Translations under genes and position numbers: made by a program
The notes under the pieces: generated by a model
Databases searched by the model: none
The model's input: only the letters and a program-made list of their open reading frames with translations
Told to the model about the DNA's origin: nothing
Part shown: positions 42,229 through 52,525 of the stretch, piece after piece
How the letters are laid out: the number at the start of each line of letters is the position of its first letter
How positions within the stretch are numbered: the stretch's first letter is position 1
NCBI GenBank assembly: GCA_910574455.1
Contig: CAJSYZ010000010.1
Location: forward strand, 310,001-374,000
Reading direction: 5' to 3'
Origin: Trichaptum fuscoviolaceum
Lineage: Eukaryota; Basidiomycota; Agaricomycetes; Hymenochaetales; Trichaptaceae
Length of the DNA stretch: 64,000 nucleotides

Positions 42229-44076
42229 ATTTTTGGTGTATAGTTGACGATTGGAAAAGATGAGAGAATAGATATAAAGGGAAATACAGGTGAGAAAAGG
42301 TGGGTGGTTAATTCAGGTCCCTTTTTTTCTGAAAAGCAATGCCTTGACGAGAGAACGTGCTGTACGAGTATAGCAGAGATAAGATTATGTACACCACGAC
42401 GTTGTGACGCAATATTATGAAAGGGATCTAGCCCGACGTCAACCTTCAACGCCTCCATTCACAACCACTGTAGCGCACACACCTTCGCTGTTTGAACTCC
42501 TCCAAATTAATCCTACTTTGGCGTCAACGTGTTACACTGCGGTTAAGACGGCAAACCGATTGGGCGGGGGAAAACAACGGCGCGCGTGAACGTTATCGAG
42601 ATTGCGTCCGTCTGTCCACAAAGCGTCAAGGGGTAAGTAGGTATACAGCACCCGGAAGATGATTCGCAATGACGCACCGAAGTACCTTACGCTTTGGTAT
42701 ATTAGTCGAGGGTGAAGGGCTCAAGATTTGTTTTTTGAGAATCAGGAAGACGAGGATTATTGTTAGTTGACTCGACGAGCCTTTTGCACTCTGCTAAGTT
42801 GAGGTTGAAATGGGTGTTCGTTGGGTTGTGTGCCAGTACAGATCGGCGATGACAGCGCTAACAATACAGCCGTGAAGTCGGCCACAAAGGAAAAGGATCT
42901 ACCGAGGGTCAACTCTCAGCGTCTTCATATATGACCATGGCAGCACACACACCTGTAGCCGTCTTATTTCCTACACCTAATTCCTACAACGCTCAACGCC
43001 TACTCCGGGTGACGATGGGAGATACGATGATACCGGAAGAATACACGAGGGGTATGCGTTTTTGTACTGAGATCGCTGTCGCCTATCAACAAGGTACCCA
43101 AGTCTGAGCTTACAGCCCCCGCTATCACGCAGGATAATTTACAGTGACGCACCGTCGCAGAGCTTCCAGGTGCTGCTTACAATGCTGATATTGTTGTACA
43201 CGTCGTGATCCAGGGAGCGGAAACAAACGCCGTCGCGATCTCGGAGCTGGTTATCGATATAGTCGATGGGTGCGTCGGGCTTTGCGCTTGAGATGTAGTT
43301 ATTCACAAGGGAAGGGAAATAGTGCAGTGCAACGAACGGAATAGCTTTCCTTGCTGACGGAAATAGGCGAGGCGCTCGAGCCAATTGATGGCTATACAGG
43401 ATGCCACAGGTACCCGCTTGACAAGAGACAGGGAGATGAAGATGTACAAGTCAGAGCAAGAGTAGCACAGTGACCAGCCAAGGGACGCTCTGCTAAATAG
43501 AATGGGTGATGTACAAGTCGATGCGCAGTGCATGGACGATGTCGAGACTCGAGACTGGTCCGTGAACAACGTGGCGAGGTTATCAGCCGGCACGAATACA
43601 TGCCGCGGCTTCGACCTATTTACCAAAGCATTCAGGCACCCTCTCATGTGTATACTAAGCCGCGGCTCAATCATCGGCACAGTAGTAGTACTTGCCAGTG
43701 AACCAATCCGGCATTTTCAATGCACTTGATTTCTCATGGCGCAGAACAAAGGGTAGAGCTAAAAACCAGACAAATCGGCTGTGGAGTGACCATGATTTAG
43801 AGCCGACGCATTGCTTGAACCATCCTTTTAATGGCCTCCATTCATGAGTTCTTTGACGACGGAAAGCGGGGCCTGAACCTTCGGAATTACACCAACTTTC
43901 CGGCCAGGCGGCAACTTGAATCTCGCAAATCGTAGATAGTGCATGCGCACTACTTGTCAAGTGCTATAAGGGAATACTATAAACACATGCATCAATGCTT
44001 CCCCTACGAAAAAGCCAGATAATGTACCCCCTAACAGAACGATAACAAAAATAAAAGAACTCGGAATTGGATAAAT
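42229..44076. other. Long intergenic region
   Basis: It starts with the promoter of the transcription factor. On minus, 43139-43384 and 43303-43680 are overlapping ORFs; pieces such as HYFPSLVNNYISSAKPDAPIDYIDNQL look coding and could be exons of a small unknown gene, but no spliced model was convincing. No transposon end was recognised. Confidence 0.35.
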
Positions 44077-44172
44077 TCGGATACGGGGAATCGAACCCCG
44101 AGCTATCGCGGTAACTCGTCTAGTACTACTGGATGTGAGAGGCGATAATGTTAGCCGTTACACCATATCCGA
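44077..44172 (-). tRNA. tRNA-Glu (anticodon CTC) with intron
   Basis: The minus strand gives acceptor stem TCGGATA/TATCCGA (7 bp), a D arm (GTGTAACGGCTAACAT), anticodon stem ATCGC/GCGAT with loop CTCTCAC, and a T arm GGGGTTCGATTCCCC. The anticodon CTC is at 44137-44139. A 25-nt intron (44111-44135) lies one base 3' of the anticodon, the standard place for nuclear tRNA introns. The mature tRNA would be 71 nt before CCA. It sits in the spacer between the transcription factor and gluconokinase. Confidence 0.93.
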
Positions 44173-44286
44173 TTTCTCATAGTTGCACTTGTTATTGTAT
44201 AGGGTATACACAAATCATAGAAAAAGACATATAATCCAGAAAATCGACTAAAGCCTCCTCTGCATACATATTATATAACCTAAGAA

Positions 44287-45331
44287 CTACTCACTCCTCA
44301 GCGCACCCAGCTTCACGAGCCCCTCCTTCGCAATGCGCACCTGCTCCTCCGTGCTGACGTCGAGCGGGACGACGACAACGCCCTTCTCGCCATCCTCGTC
44401 GGGGCTCTCGAGGTCGCGCAGCTGGCTGTCCAGCATACTCGCCTTCATGAAGTGGTCCTTCCGGTTCTCCATCCGCTGCAACAGCTCCGTCCTGGCGCCC
44501 TTAATGTAGACGAAGTACGTTCGGAGGACGAAATTGTTGCAACCACCTGGGCCGCATGGACATACGATGCAAATGTGCTTTCCGTTGTACCGCTGGCATG
44601 CGCACTTAATGCTCCTGGGGAAACCACGTAGGACGTCGCGGTACTTCTTCTTCAACGCACTGCAGCCAACGACGACACCATGCGCCTTCGGACCCTCCTC
44701 CCCTCCCTCCCCTCCCTTCTCGCTGCCCTCCACAGCCTCATGCACCTGCGCCTGCTTCTCACACGTCTCCACCGCGCTCTTCCGCACGATCTCGAGCCAC
44801 GGCTGGCGGTCCGCGTCCGTCAGCGGCGTCCCCGCGCTCATCTTCTCGATGTTGGCCTTGGGGTGCAGCGCGTCCGCGTCAGTGAACGGGAGCCCGAGCG
44901 TAGACGCCAGCGCGGCACCGAGCGTGGACTTTCCTGAGCCCGATACACCCTACGTACGATGCCCGATGCGAGTGGTGAAGAGAGGTGGCGTGTCAGGAAG
45001 GAGATAATAGATTTGTAAACGAGATAACAATGCGCACCATGACGACGACAAGTATCGGCCCATCAGTGTCCGCATCCTCCTCTCCCTTCCCCACCTCCGT
45101 GTCCGCCCCCTCCTGCCCATGATAATCCGCACTCACATCCCCACCCTGATGATGCGCCTCATGACCGCGCGCGATGTCGAGCGTCGCTCCCGGCGCGGGG
45201 CACGTCCCATTGTCTGAATCCTCCGTGATCAGGTGCGAGTCATGATGAGGCTGACGCTGACCCAAGGCGCCAGCACCGTGGCCGTGGTCATTGATCGCCA
45301 CATTCGGACTCGCGACCAACGCTGTGGACAT
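44287..45331 (-). CDS. Gluconokinase
   Basis: Phosphorylates D-gluconate to 6-phosphogluconate (EC 2.7.1.12), feeding the pentose phosphate pathway in the cytosol. Exons 45331-45038 and 44949-44287; the intron (GTGCGC...CGTAG) is exactly before the P-loop. The first about 90 residues are a His/Asp/Gly-rich extension not usual for GntK. Then come LVVVMGVSGSGKSTLGAALA (Walker A), FTDADALHPKANIEKMSAGTPLTDADRQPWL (gluconate-binding signature), GVVVGCSALKKKYRDVLRG, TYFVYIKG and DHFMKASMLDSQLRDLE (lid and second nucleotide part). A 78-nt stretch (44547-44624) has GT-AG ends, is a multiple of three and adds a Cys-rich insert, so it is probably an intron; this gives 292 residues if removed or 318 if kept. 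Confidence 0.92.
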
Positions 45332-46181
45332 GTTTTCCGCGTGTGTGAATAGTATTCAAGATAATGGACGATGAGATGCGATAAATAGGAATAGATATGT
45401 ATGCAATCGTTTTCCGAGCTCGAGCGCCTCCTCGCTGCCGTTTGTCCTCTAGTCTATCCTCTGACGTTGCAAAGACAAGAAGACTGATTCGGCCGATCTA
45501 AGCTGTTGTATCTCTGCTGTCGGCTAACGACGGAGAAAGGCCACAACAAGGAGAGCGGCGAGGGAGGAAAGTGTGATTAGGAGTGGAGGGTAGGCTGTGT
45601 CCAAGAAACAAGAGGCGATATGGGCTGGTGGGTGTCGTGTGCCGCGGTTAAAAGGCCTGTGGGTGGGACATGAAGCTGACCGTTGGGCTGACACGCAATT
45701 CAGTGGGTGTATGCAGACTAATCTGGCAGGTGGCTGCCGCCGATGACGTTGATAAGTAGAAGCAATAATTGGAAGGATATGATAAGCATAAAGCGTCAAA
45801 ATGTATCTCCGCTATGAGCGCTGAAGTGGCAGATGTATCATAATGTGTGACTATGAATATGAATGAGTCTGAAGGCGGCCAACGATTTCCCTGCGAGTTT
45901 GATACAGGCCTCCATTGAAAGACAATCGTACCGCTGGGCTCCGCAGATATTGCTTTCCATCTCGATGTCGGCCTTGTGTTTACAAACTGTGCCAAGGTGA
46001 CGCTGGCCGCAGTCTGTTTGTAGACGAGCATTTCGAGGTCAACGCGTTTTGTGAGTGTGCATGATGGCCCTAGAGGATTGCTTTGCGGGATACAGCGAGT
46101 GAAGGTGAATGGCCTGACAAAAAGAGATGCTAAGGACAATTCGGATGAGTAGCTCGCAGAAAGTAACTCACATGAACGACA
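45332..46181. other. Intergenic with a doubtful minus ORF
   Basis: A 163-codon minus ORF (45648-46139) begins near the end of SNF8's transcript. It has no recognised domain and unremarkable composition; it could be a small gene or chance. The region also holds the gluconokinase promoter. No repeat was noticed. Confidence 0.35.
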
Positions 46182-46964
46182 TCATTCATCCCATTGCATG
46201 ACTGACACGACCCAATACGCCCGATCACACTCTGCATCCTGCTCGTCCAGCCAACAAAGCCCATCTCGAAGTAGCATATTATCCAGCGCCGCCCTCGCCC
46301 GCTCCCTCGCCCACCCCGTCTTCTCCACGAGACTCGCCTCTGTCACGCGCCCTCCCCCGTCCCTAGCAGCCGCAAGCACAACCGACTGGTCCTTATCCAG
46401 CTCCTTTGGCACACTCCTCACCATCCTCCGCCCCGCGACGTCCAGCACCTCGTACCCCGCGCCCAGCGGCTTGAGCGACTTGATACTACGCACCACGTCC
46501 TCCTCCGTCACGCTATTCACATTCGTCGTCCCGCGCAGCTTGCCCAGCAGCCGGAGCAGCTCCGCCATCTCGATCAGGCCGCCATTGCGCTCGCGCGTGC
46601 TCACACAGATGTCCACGATCTGCACGCCGAGCTCCAAGTTCCAGTCGCTCAGCCCTAGCAGCTCCGACCACCAACCCCCAGCGCCCTTCCGACCGCCGCT
46701 GCCAGGTCCACCTTCGCCCGCTAACGGGTCTACGCCGATGTTCGCGCACATCTGGCTGAACGCATGCCGGAACGAGGGGTCTTTCTTGATCTTCTCGCGG
46801 TGGGTAGACGCAAAATGCACCAGCGCGGTACGGAATTGCGTTAGCTGAGAGCGGAGGTTGTCCACCTGCGATTGGGAAATGGTGTTTGAGAGACTGGCGA
46901 AGTTGCGCTCTGAGTCACGGTGTCGTTCCAGCGCGGCAAGTCCAGCACCTCCAAGACGATTCAT
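46182..46964 (-). CDS. SNF8: ESCRT-II subunit SNF8/VPS22 (EAP30)
   Basis: 260 residues in a single exon from ATG 46964 (MNRLGGAGLAALERHRDSER); the upstream in-frame ATG at 46982 is less likely because this N-terminus matches the family start. VPS22 with VPS25 and VPS36 forms ESCRT-II, which sorts ubiquitinated membrane proteins into multivesicular endosomes. Visible: N-terminal helical hairpin (SLSNTISQSQVDNLRSQLTQFRTALVHFA), DPSFRHAFSQMCANIGVDPLA, the first winged helix (LGVQIVDICVSTRERNGGLIEMAELL, EEDVVRSIKSLKPLG) and the second (RVTEASLVEKTGWARERARAALDNMLLRDGLCWLD). Length agrees with the family (about 250). A Gly-rich insert (GGPGSGGRKGAGG) is a local feature. Confidence 0.95.
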   Translation of the reverse strand: MNRLGGAGLAALERHRDSERNFASLSNTISQSQVDNLRSQLTQFRTALVHFASTHREKIKKDPSFRHAFSQMCANIGVDPLAGEGGPGSGGRKGAGGWWSELLGLSDWNLELGVQIVDICVSTRERNGGLIEMAELLRLLGKLRGTTNVNSVTEEDVVRSIKSLKPLGAGYEVLDVAGRRMVRSVPKELDKDQSVVLAAARDGGGRVTEASLVEKTGWARERARAALDNMLLRDGLCWLDEQDAECDRAYWVVSVMQWDE

Positions 46965-47540
46965 TATGATAAAGACAGACAAAGGAAAGAATTTACTTCC
47001 AATATACGTGAAGACGAGGAACAGTAACGCGCAAGAATCGAAACTGAACCGCCCGTTCGGAAAGTTCCGAGAGATAATCCTTCAGATTTAAGCTCTGAGA
47101 TCTTGCGTTTTCGAGTTCTCTTTCTCTTCTTGACAATTATCCATACATCACCACTCGTGCAGTTTCTCGACTATATGGATCATCTGAAAGACCAACTAAG
47201 CCATAAGCGCAGATTCTTGAACGTATGTATCTCATCATTATTATTATAAAGATGAATCACCGTACCACTCGACTCTTGGACTCGGAGGGCCACGGCTCTC
47301 TGACCACAAAAAGCTTCCCTTAGGCCACTACCACGAAAGCTCTTTGTCGGCGACTGCGTCGTCTGTGTCTTAAGCGTCACCTATGCTCTACGTAAGACTA
47401 TAAAAAGGCATTAATGAGGGGGCTCTTCTTGAACCACATCATATCTATCGCTCACTCCCACATCCTATCAGCTTGCATTGCTGCTGGTCTGCTCTGCACC
47501 GACAAAACTACTCATCTTTCTCTTGATTTCAACCACTATT
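46965..47540. other. Divergent promoter region
   Basis: The spacer between SNF8 (minus) and DUF6699 gene 2 (plus). It contains the TATA box at 47399; nothing else is recognised. Confidence 0.45.
47399..47406 (+). promoter_or_regulatory. TATA box of DUF6699 gene 2
   Basis: TATAAAAA lies about 135 bp before ATG 47541, nearly the same spacing as in DUF6699 gene 1 (TATAAAA at 129 bp), which supports both starts. Confidence 0.5.
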
Positions 47541-49022
47541 ATGTCCTCTAATGGACGCACTGACTCTGTCTGGGTCATGCACCCGCCGAGCACTCGGGAC
47601 TCGTTGTATTCTCCCTCTCAGCTAGCCGTCGGACAGAACAAGGTCATCCCGACGATAACGCCTTCGCCGATCCACGCAAAGCAGCGCTATAGACTCGAGG
47701 AGGTTGCGCCGAAGTCTCGGACGCGCGCCTTGATCGACATCTTGACGAGTCAGAGACCTCCAATCCCGGTCATGGTCACGGATCCGGGCTTTCGTGAGGC
47801 TGCGCGGCCTTCGCTCGATCGTCAACCCGTTCAACCAACTCCTCTGCCGCAGGATAGCGGGGAGGACGTGAGGCAAAGTCAGATGCAGCAGGAGGCGCGT
47901 TCAAGGCAAAGCAACGACGCGGATGCGCCCCAGGTCTCTCGGATTTTTCCAAGACGGTGCGTCCCGAATGAGAGTCAGAGCCAACCCAGGAAAGGGCCAA
48001 AGTACGTCGCACCCGGCCCATCCAGCCTACGTCAATATGTTGTTTATGAGACTCCGAGCCCGGAGGTACGCTGTGCCTCATACATAACAAGTCTCCAATT
48101 TTTTCTAATAATATTCATGTTTATTTTTCGCAGGTCGACACTTCAGTCATCTCTGTCAAGACTCAACCAATAGCGGAGTGCGTCTCGTTATCGACCGTGC
48201 CGCCTCCAGACTGTACGTGCCAAGCTAACATACTCTTTCATCCAAGTAACTAACAACACCGCCGTGCCCGTGCTTATAATAGCTTGGATCCACCCCGCCC
48301 TCTTCCACAAAGGCCACAGAATACCGCTCGTCTGGGATCTCGCGCAGCCCCTCACGCGCTGCACGCTCCCCGCGCCCGTGCAACACGAAGACCTCCAGCA
48401 CCTCCCCGCCTACCTCCGCCACCTCCAGCCCATCCGCTTCCGTTTCGCCATCCACACCCAAACCCAAACCCACGCACACGCATACAGCTTCCACGCACAC
48501 CCCGCCCGCACCGTCCAGACGCACGCGGGCTACTTCGTGCCCTCCCTCCACACCTTCCTCTCTGCGCTCCGCGACGCCCTCCTCGCGCCTCTCCCCGCGA
48601 CACACTGGGCTCCCCTCCCGCGCGCGACGAAGGTCGCGCTCGCGGTGGCGATGGCGGTACGCCGCAGAATGGCGCTGCCTGAGCTCGTTGCGCGGTTTCG
48701 CGACGGGAATAGATTGGCCCCGAGTGTGCTGGACCTCTTGATGCTGCATCGCCTCGATGCGGTCCTGGACGAGTTCGTCATCACGAGTACAGCTCTCTCC
48801 GAGACTGACGTACCCCCGAGCGAAAGCTCCAGAGTCATGAAGGTCTGCGGGATTGACTTCCTAGGAGAGCGTGCGCTATTCAATGGCGTTTCGTGGGACG
48901 AGGCGAATGAGGAGTTCCGGATACATACCGGCTATCCCGAGCTGGACCATAGTGTTATCTCTTCGCTTTATATGACTTTCGCGGATCACATTGAGCTATG
49001 CGATAAAGATGCGCCCGTGTAG
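47541..49022 (+). CDS. DUF6699 domain protein, copy 2
   Basis: Exons 47541-48065, 48134-48212, 48283-49022 (447 residues). Introns are GTACGC...TCGCAG and GTACGT...AATAG; the exon layout (long disordered exon, very short exon, domain exon) equals that of the gene at 17210, confirming homology. The disordered N-terminus is rich in Pro/Ser/Gln/Arg. The domain begins SWIHPALFHKGHRIPLVWDL, has a middle part of His/Thr/Arg-rich sequence, and closes with DFLGERALFNGVSWDEANEEFRIHTGY. Function unknown. The third exon is very GC-rich and gives long antisense ORFs that are not genes. Confidence 0.82.
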
Positions 49023-49558
49023 GATGTCAGATGTTTATTTCATGCAATATTTAGTTTCTGTATATATATACACATATATGTATGTTATTTTTATGATATC
49101 TAGTATTTAGTAACACTCTTTTGTCTTCTGCCACTCTCCAGTAGCACGACTCTCTTTCACATTTATATCATATGAGGTGGCATACTAGAAAGATTATCTT
49201 AGACTTCAATCTTTCCCATACTCATCATATGCAATGAACTTATGCTCAACTTGATTTTATGCGCTTACTCTAAAGCAACGACTGGCGATCGGTACTTCGA
49301 ACACAGATCAGGCTTCTGGCTCGACTACCAAAGTCGCCGCATCAAGTGAATCAAAACCCATTAGTGATTTATGAGCTTACGGATCATTCACCTGATGTTA
49401 TACCTACGTTTCCTAGCGAGGAAGGTATGGCATACTGTAGATGAAGAGTTCGATAACTATGTGTAACTGAAGCGCGCACATACATCACGCTAATTGCTAT
49501 CCATCATACCCTCCAATGTTTCATTTGTTTGTCTAATCAATTCATTTACTACAAAGAT
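49023..49558. other. Convergent intergenic region
   Basis: AT-rich 3' flanks of DUF6699 gene 2 and MYND gene 1, which converge. No gene is seen. Confidence 0.4.
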
Positions 49559-51750
49559 CTAATTCAAGAAATCTCCATACGTGTTATCATAATACGTAGC
49601 CTCGCCTATGATATCCCTGTCAGACCCATACAACTCGTCCACGGACTTAATACACCTGTCCACAACTTCTTCTGTCCAACAGCCCCAAGCGAGCTGAGGA
49701 GCCCCAGCGCGCACCATCGCCCGAACATAATCCATGACGCAGTCAAGCTGATTGTAGCGTGACTCCATAACCTCTCCGCTCAAGCTCTTCCCGTTACTGC
49801 TTCTACTGATACAATTCCTGACGCCAGCGAAGTCATTGTATGTCGGAAATCGCTCGGAGAACATGAAGAAGGCGTCCGAGTCGCCTTCCGGGTACCTGAC
49901 CTCAACCACCATAATCCGAGGACAACTAGGTCTATACTCCGCTTCGTCGGCGGCGTCTTTATAGTACTGCTCGTATCCTGCATTCCAGTTTCTTTTATTG
50001 CGCAGGTCCATGACGCCAATATGGATCGAGGCGGGCTTGAACATGACGATGAACCCAGTGGAGCGACAGGAGAGGCCTTGGTCTGTTGCAAGCTTGTCGA
50101 GGCTCGGTAGAAAACGAATTACGGCATTTGATGCAAGTGTTTGCAAGTAGCGCTGATTCCACCGAGTATATTCTGTTTTAGCTATAAATCATAGCAATGA
50201 GAACCCGACCAAAGGACATTCATATGTTTGAAGATGCTCACCGCAGAGTAGCACATGATCAAATTGACGCCAATCCTGTTTCTGACAGGCTCTAGAACAG
50301 TAAACAGTCGTTTTGCAACGTGCGCACTTGAGCATGTGAGACCCATTGCGGACGACTCCACAAACTTCCTGAAAGAGAGTGTGCACAGTAATGTAAGTGC
50401 CTTGCAATCACGAATACATAGAAAATGACTTACATTGGTGCAGGGGTATTCTTCAGTCTGTCGAAGATGACAGTTCGTCCGGTAGAGAATGAATCGCTCC
50501 AGAAGCAATTGCTCAAATTTTGACCATTGAGGCTGGAATTCGCTCGTCGATAATTTGCGCACCAAATCGCACGTAAAATAGGACATTCCTTTACCAGCGG
50601 CAGAGACTATCGACTTTTGTGCAAGCAAGGATGGAATTATATCGAACAACGTTTTTCGCACAGAGAAAGTAGAATCTCTGTCATTCTCCGTCAGTCCTGA
50701 CATAGACAACAACGCCGTCACCATCACCGCAATAAGGCCCTTGCGTAGGGACTGCGAAAGGCTCAGAATGCCGTTATCTGAATCGATGCGTGCGATAATC
50801 CCATTGAGCAAGGCGTTAAGCGCATGTATGCGGAAGGAAGAGCGCTGGCGGTGCTGTGCAGGTGTCGCAGCACGCACGCGGTAATTGCGAATGATCCTTG
50901 TCGTGAGCGAGTAGACGTTTTTCCGCAGCATGGCAGTGCCAAAGGACGCATCAGGAGAATTGGACAAAGCTGAGCAACCGTAGATGAGGGAAATGACTTC
51001 GGTCCACATTGACGGCCGAGGGTTGTGCATGTATTCTTTGTATGCGCAGAGCAACCGATCCACCGCTAGTTCCGCCGCTTGGTCCGGGCTCAGACCTAGT
51101 TCTCTGAGATGGTGAGTAGGGTGGCAAACGCCGCGGCAGTTTTCGGAACAGAGCCACAAAGCACGAGAAATCGAGGTGTCTTCGACTTTGATCCAGAGTT
51201 CGGCGACGATGCGGCAAAGTTTATTGATTTCGAGACCTGCACGGGCTGCTATGCCACATGCCTCCATTAGAATATTCCACCATGCCACTTGATTTACTGG
51301 TTTCTCAAGAGGATAAACATCTTCGAAGATGTGCGCCATCCAAGCAGTCATTGATGGCCACGCCGAAGCCACAGTCGAAATGGGTTTTCCCTTCAGAGTA
51401 AAAGCGTCGAAAAGGGCAGACACTCCGGAGAGGCATTCACTCAGGAATTTGTCTTTCCCTGGATCGGATTGAGAGTGGTCTGACCCCTTCTTTGTCCTAC
51501 GAGAGAACTGCGAACAGAACAAGGTCATAATCTTGACAGCGTTCGCGTTCGCTACCGTTGGGCTACCAGCGATTTCCTTGAGAGAGATAAATGACTCTTT
51601 TGCTGTCTCAATGGCCTGAACACATCCGTATCAGCTACAAGCACATATTACAAGCAACTGTCAACTCACTATACGAGGGTTGTATGCGATGTTAAAGAGA
51701 AACGTCTCGCGAGCCCTTTTGTTTGAATCGGACATACGCTTAGTAGGCAT
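49559..51750 (-). CDS. MYND-type zinc finger protein, copy 1
   Basis: Exons 51750-51670, 51615-50434, 50368-50242, 50181-49559; all introns are GT-AG and in phase, giving 670 residues. Residues about 1-420 form an all-helical region (repeated LxxALL-like helices such as AWPSMTAWMAHIFEDVY, LCSENCRGVCHPTHHL, LIYGCSALSNSPDASFG). The third exon encodes the MYND finger CARCKTTVYCSRACQKQDW with a final HVLLC, which normally binds two zinc ions and proline-rich peptides. The last about 205 residues are a conserved domain of this local family. Typical of the large Agaricomycete MYND families of unknown role. It is the best-preserved member of a tandem array of three. Confidence 0.83.
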
Positions 51751-52525
51751 CGTTCAGAAGAAAGACTGTCAGAATGCAAGCCAAGGGGTATGAGATGCAG
51801 CGTGTCAATGGCCAAGCTAATGGTGATGTTCAAGTCTGAGCATACCGCGTCTATTTATCGCTTTGTACAGAATTTACGCTTCAGCCAAAGAGCCACCGCT
51901 TCATTCGAATTGTTAATGACCTCAGAGGCCAGTGCTTGGTTGTACATTGACGTCGTGATTTTATTCGCAGCCTAAGAGATGAATGATTGTATGGCCTTAT
52001 CGAGCCAAGGCGTCCATGTTAAGAGTCCAAGTCACAAAAAGCACGCTTGGGGCCGATGGCCCGTTGCTTTAGTACCACAGGAACATCCTCCGTTGCAAAC
52101 GCGCTACACCCGGTGTGCCAGTGGTGGCTTCACGATCTCGGCAATGGAATACGCGATAGCAAATCTTATTTTCATATTGTTCTGGGTCTGAGACCTGGGC
52201 GGCAGGTCAAGTGAAAGTCGTGGATGAAGTCTCCTAAACCTCGTGGAGCAAGGTAGGGATGTGATGGAACGAGTGCTCTGTTGAAAATCATAGTTTAAAC
52301 CGTGACGATCAATATTATGGTGCGTTTAGTGGATGAGAGATTGAAAGTGGTAGGAAAGGAAGGACGTGAACTCAGACGGCAGTTGACTCGGAGTCTGAGT
52401 CCGAGTCCGAGTCCGAGTCGTCAATACTATGACAATTACGTAAAAGTAGTAGTACTAAGTATACCCCAGACAAGCCACTCGTTACTATCCATTGTACCGG
52501 CTCCTCCGATCATTATTACAAAGAT
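51751..52525. other. Intergenic between MYND paralogues
   Basis: Promoter of MYND gene 1 and 3' flank of gene 2. It holds a (GAGTCC)n-like tract at 52385-52420. The parts flanking the start codon (AATTTACGCTT, GCCAAAG) resemble the matching region upstream of gene 2 (54845-54870), so promoters were duplicated too. Confidence 0.5.
52385..52420. repeat. Short GAGTCC hexamer tract
   Basis: ACTCGGAGTCTGAGTCCGAG and further GTCCGA units make about five imperfect hexamers. It is too short to be more than a microsatellite. Confidence 0.8.

Noticed and set aside
41364..42263. 299-codon plus ORF
   Set aside because: It runs across zinc-cluster exons and introns of the minus gene; no domain is seen.
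48225..48749. 174-codon minus ORF over DUF6699 gene 2
   Set aside because: Arg/Glu/Gly-rich shadow of the GC-rich domain exon.
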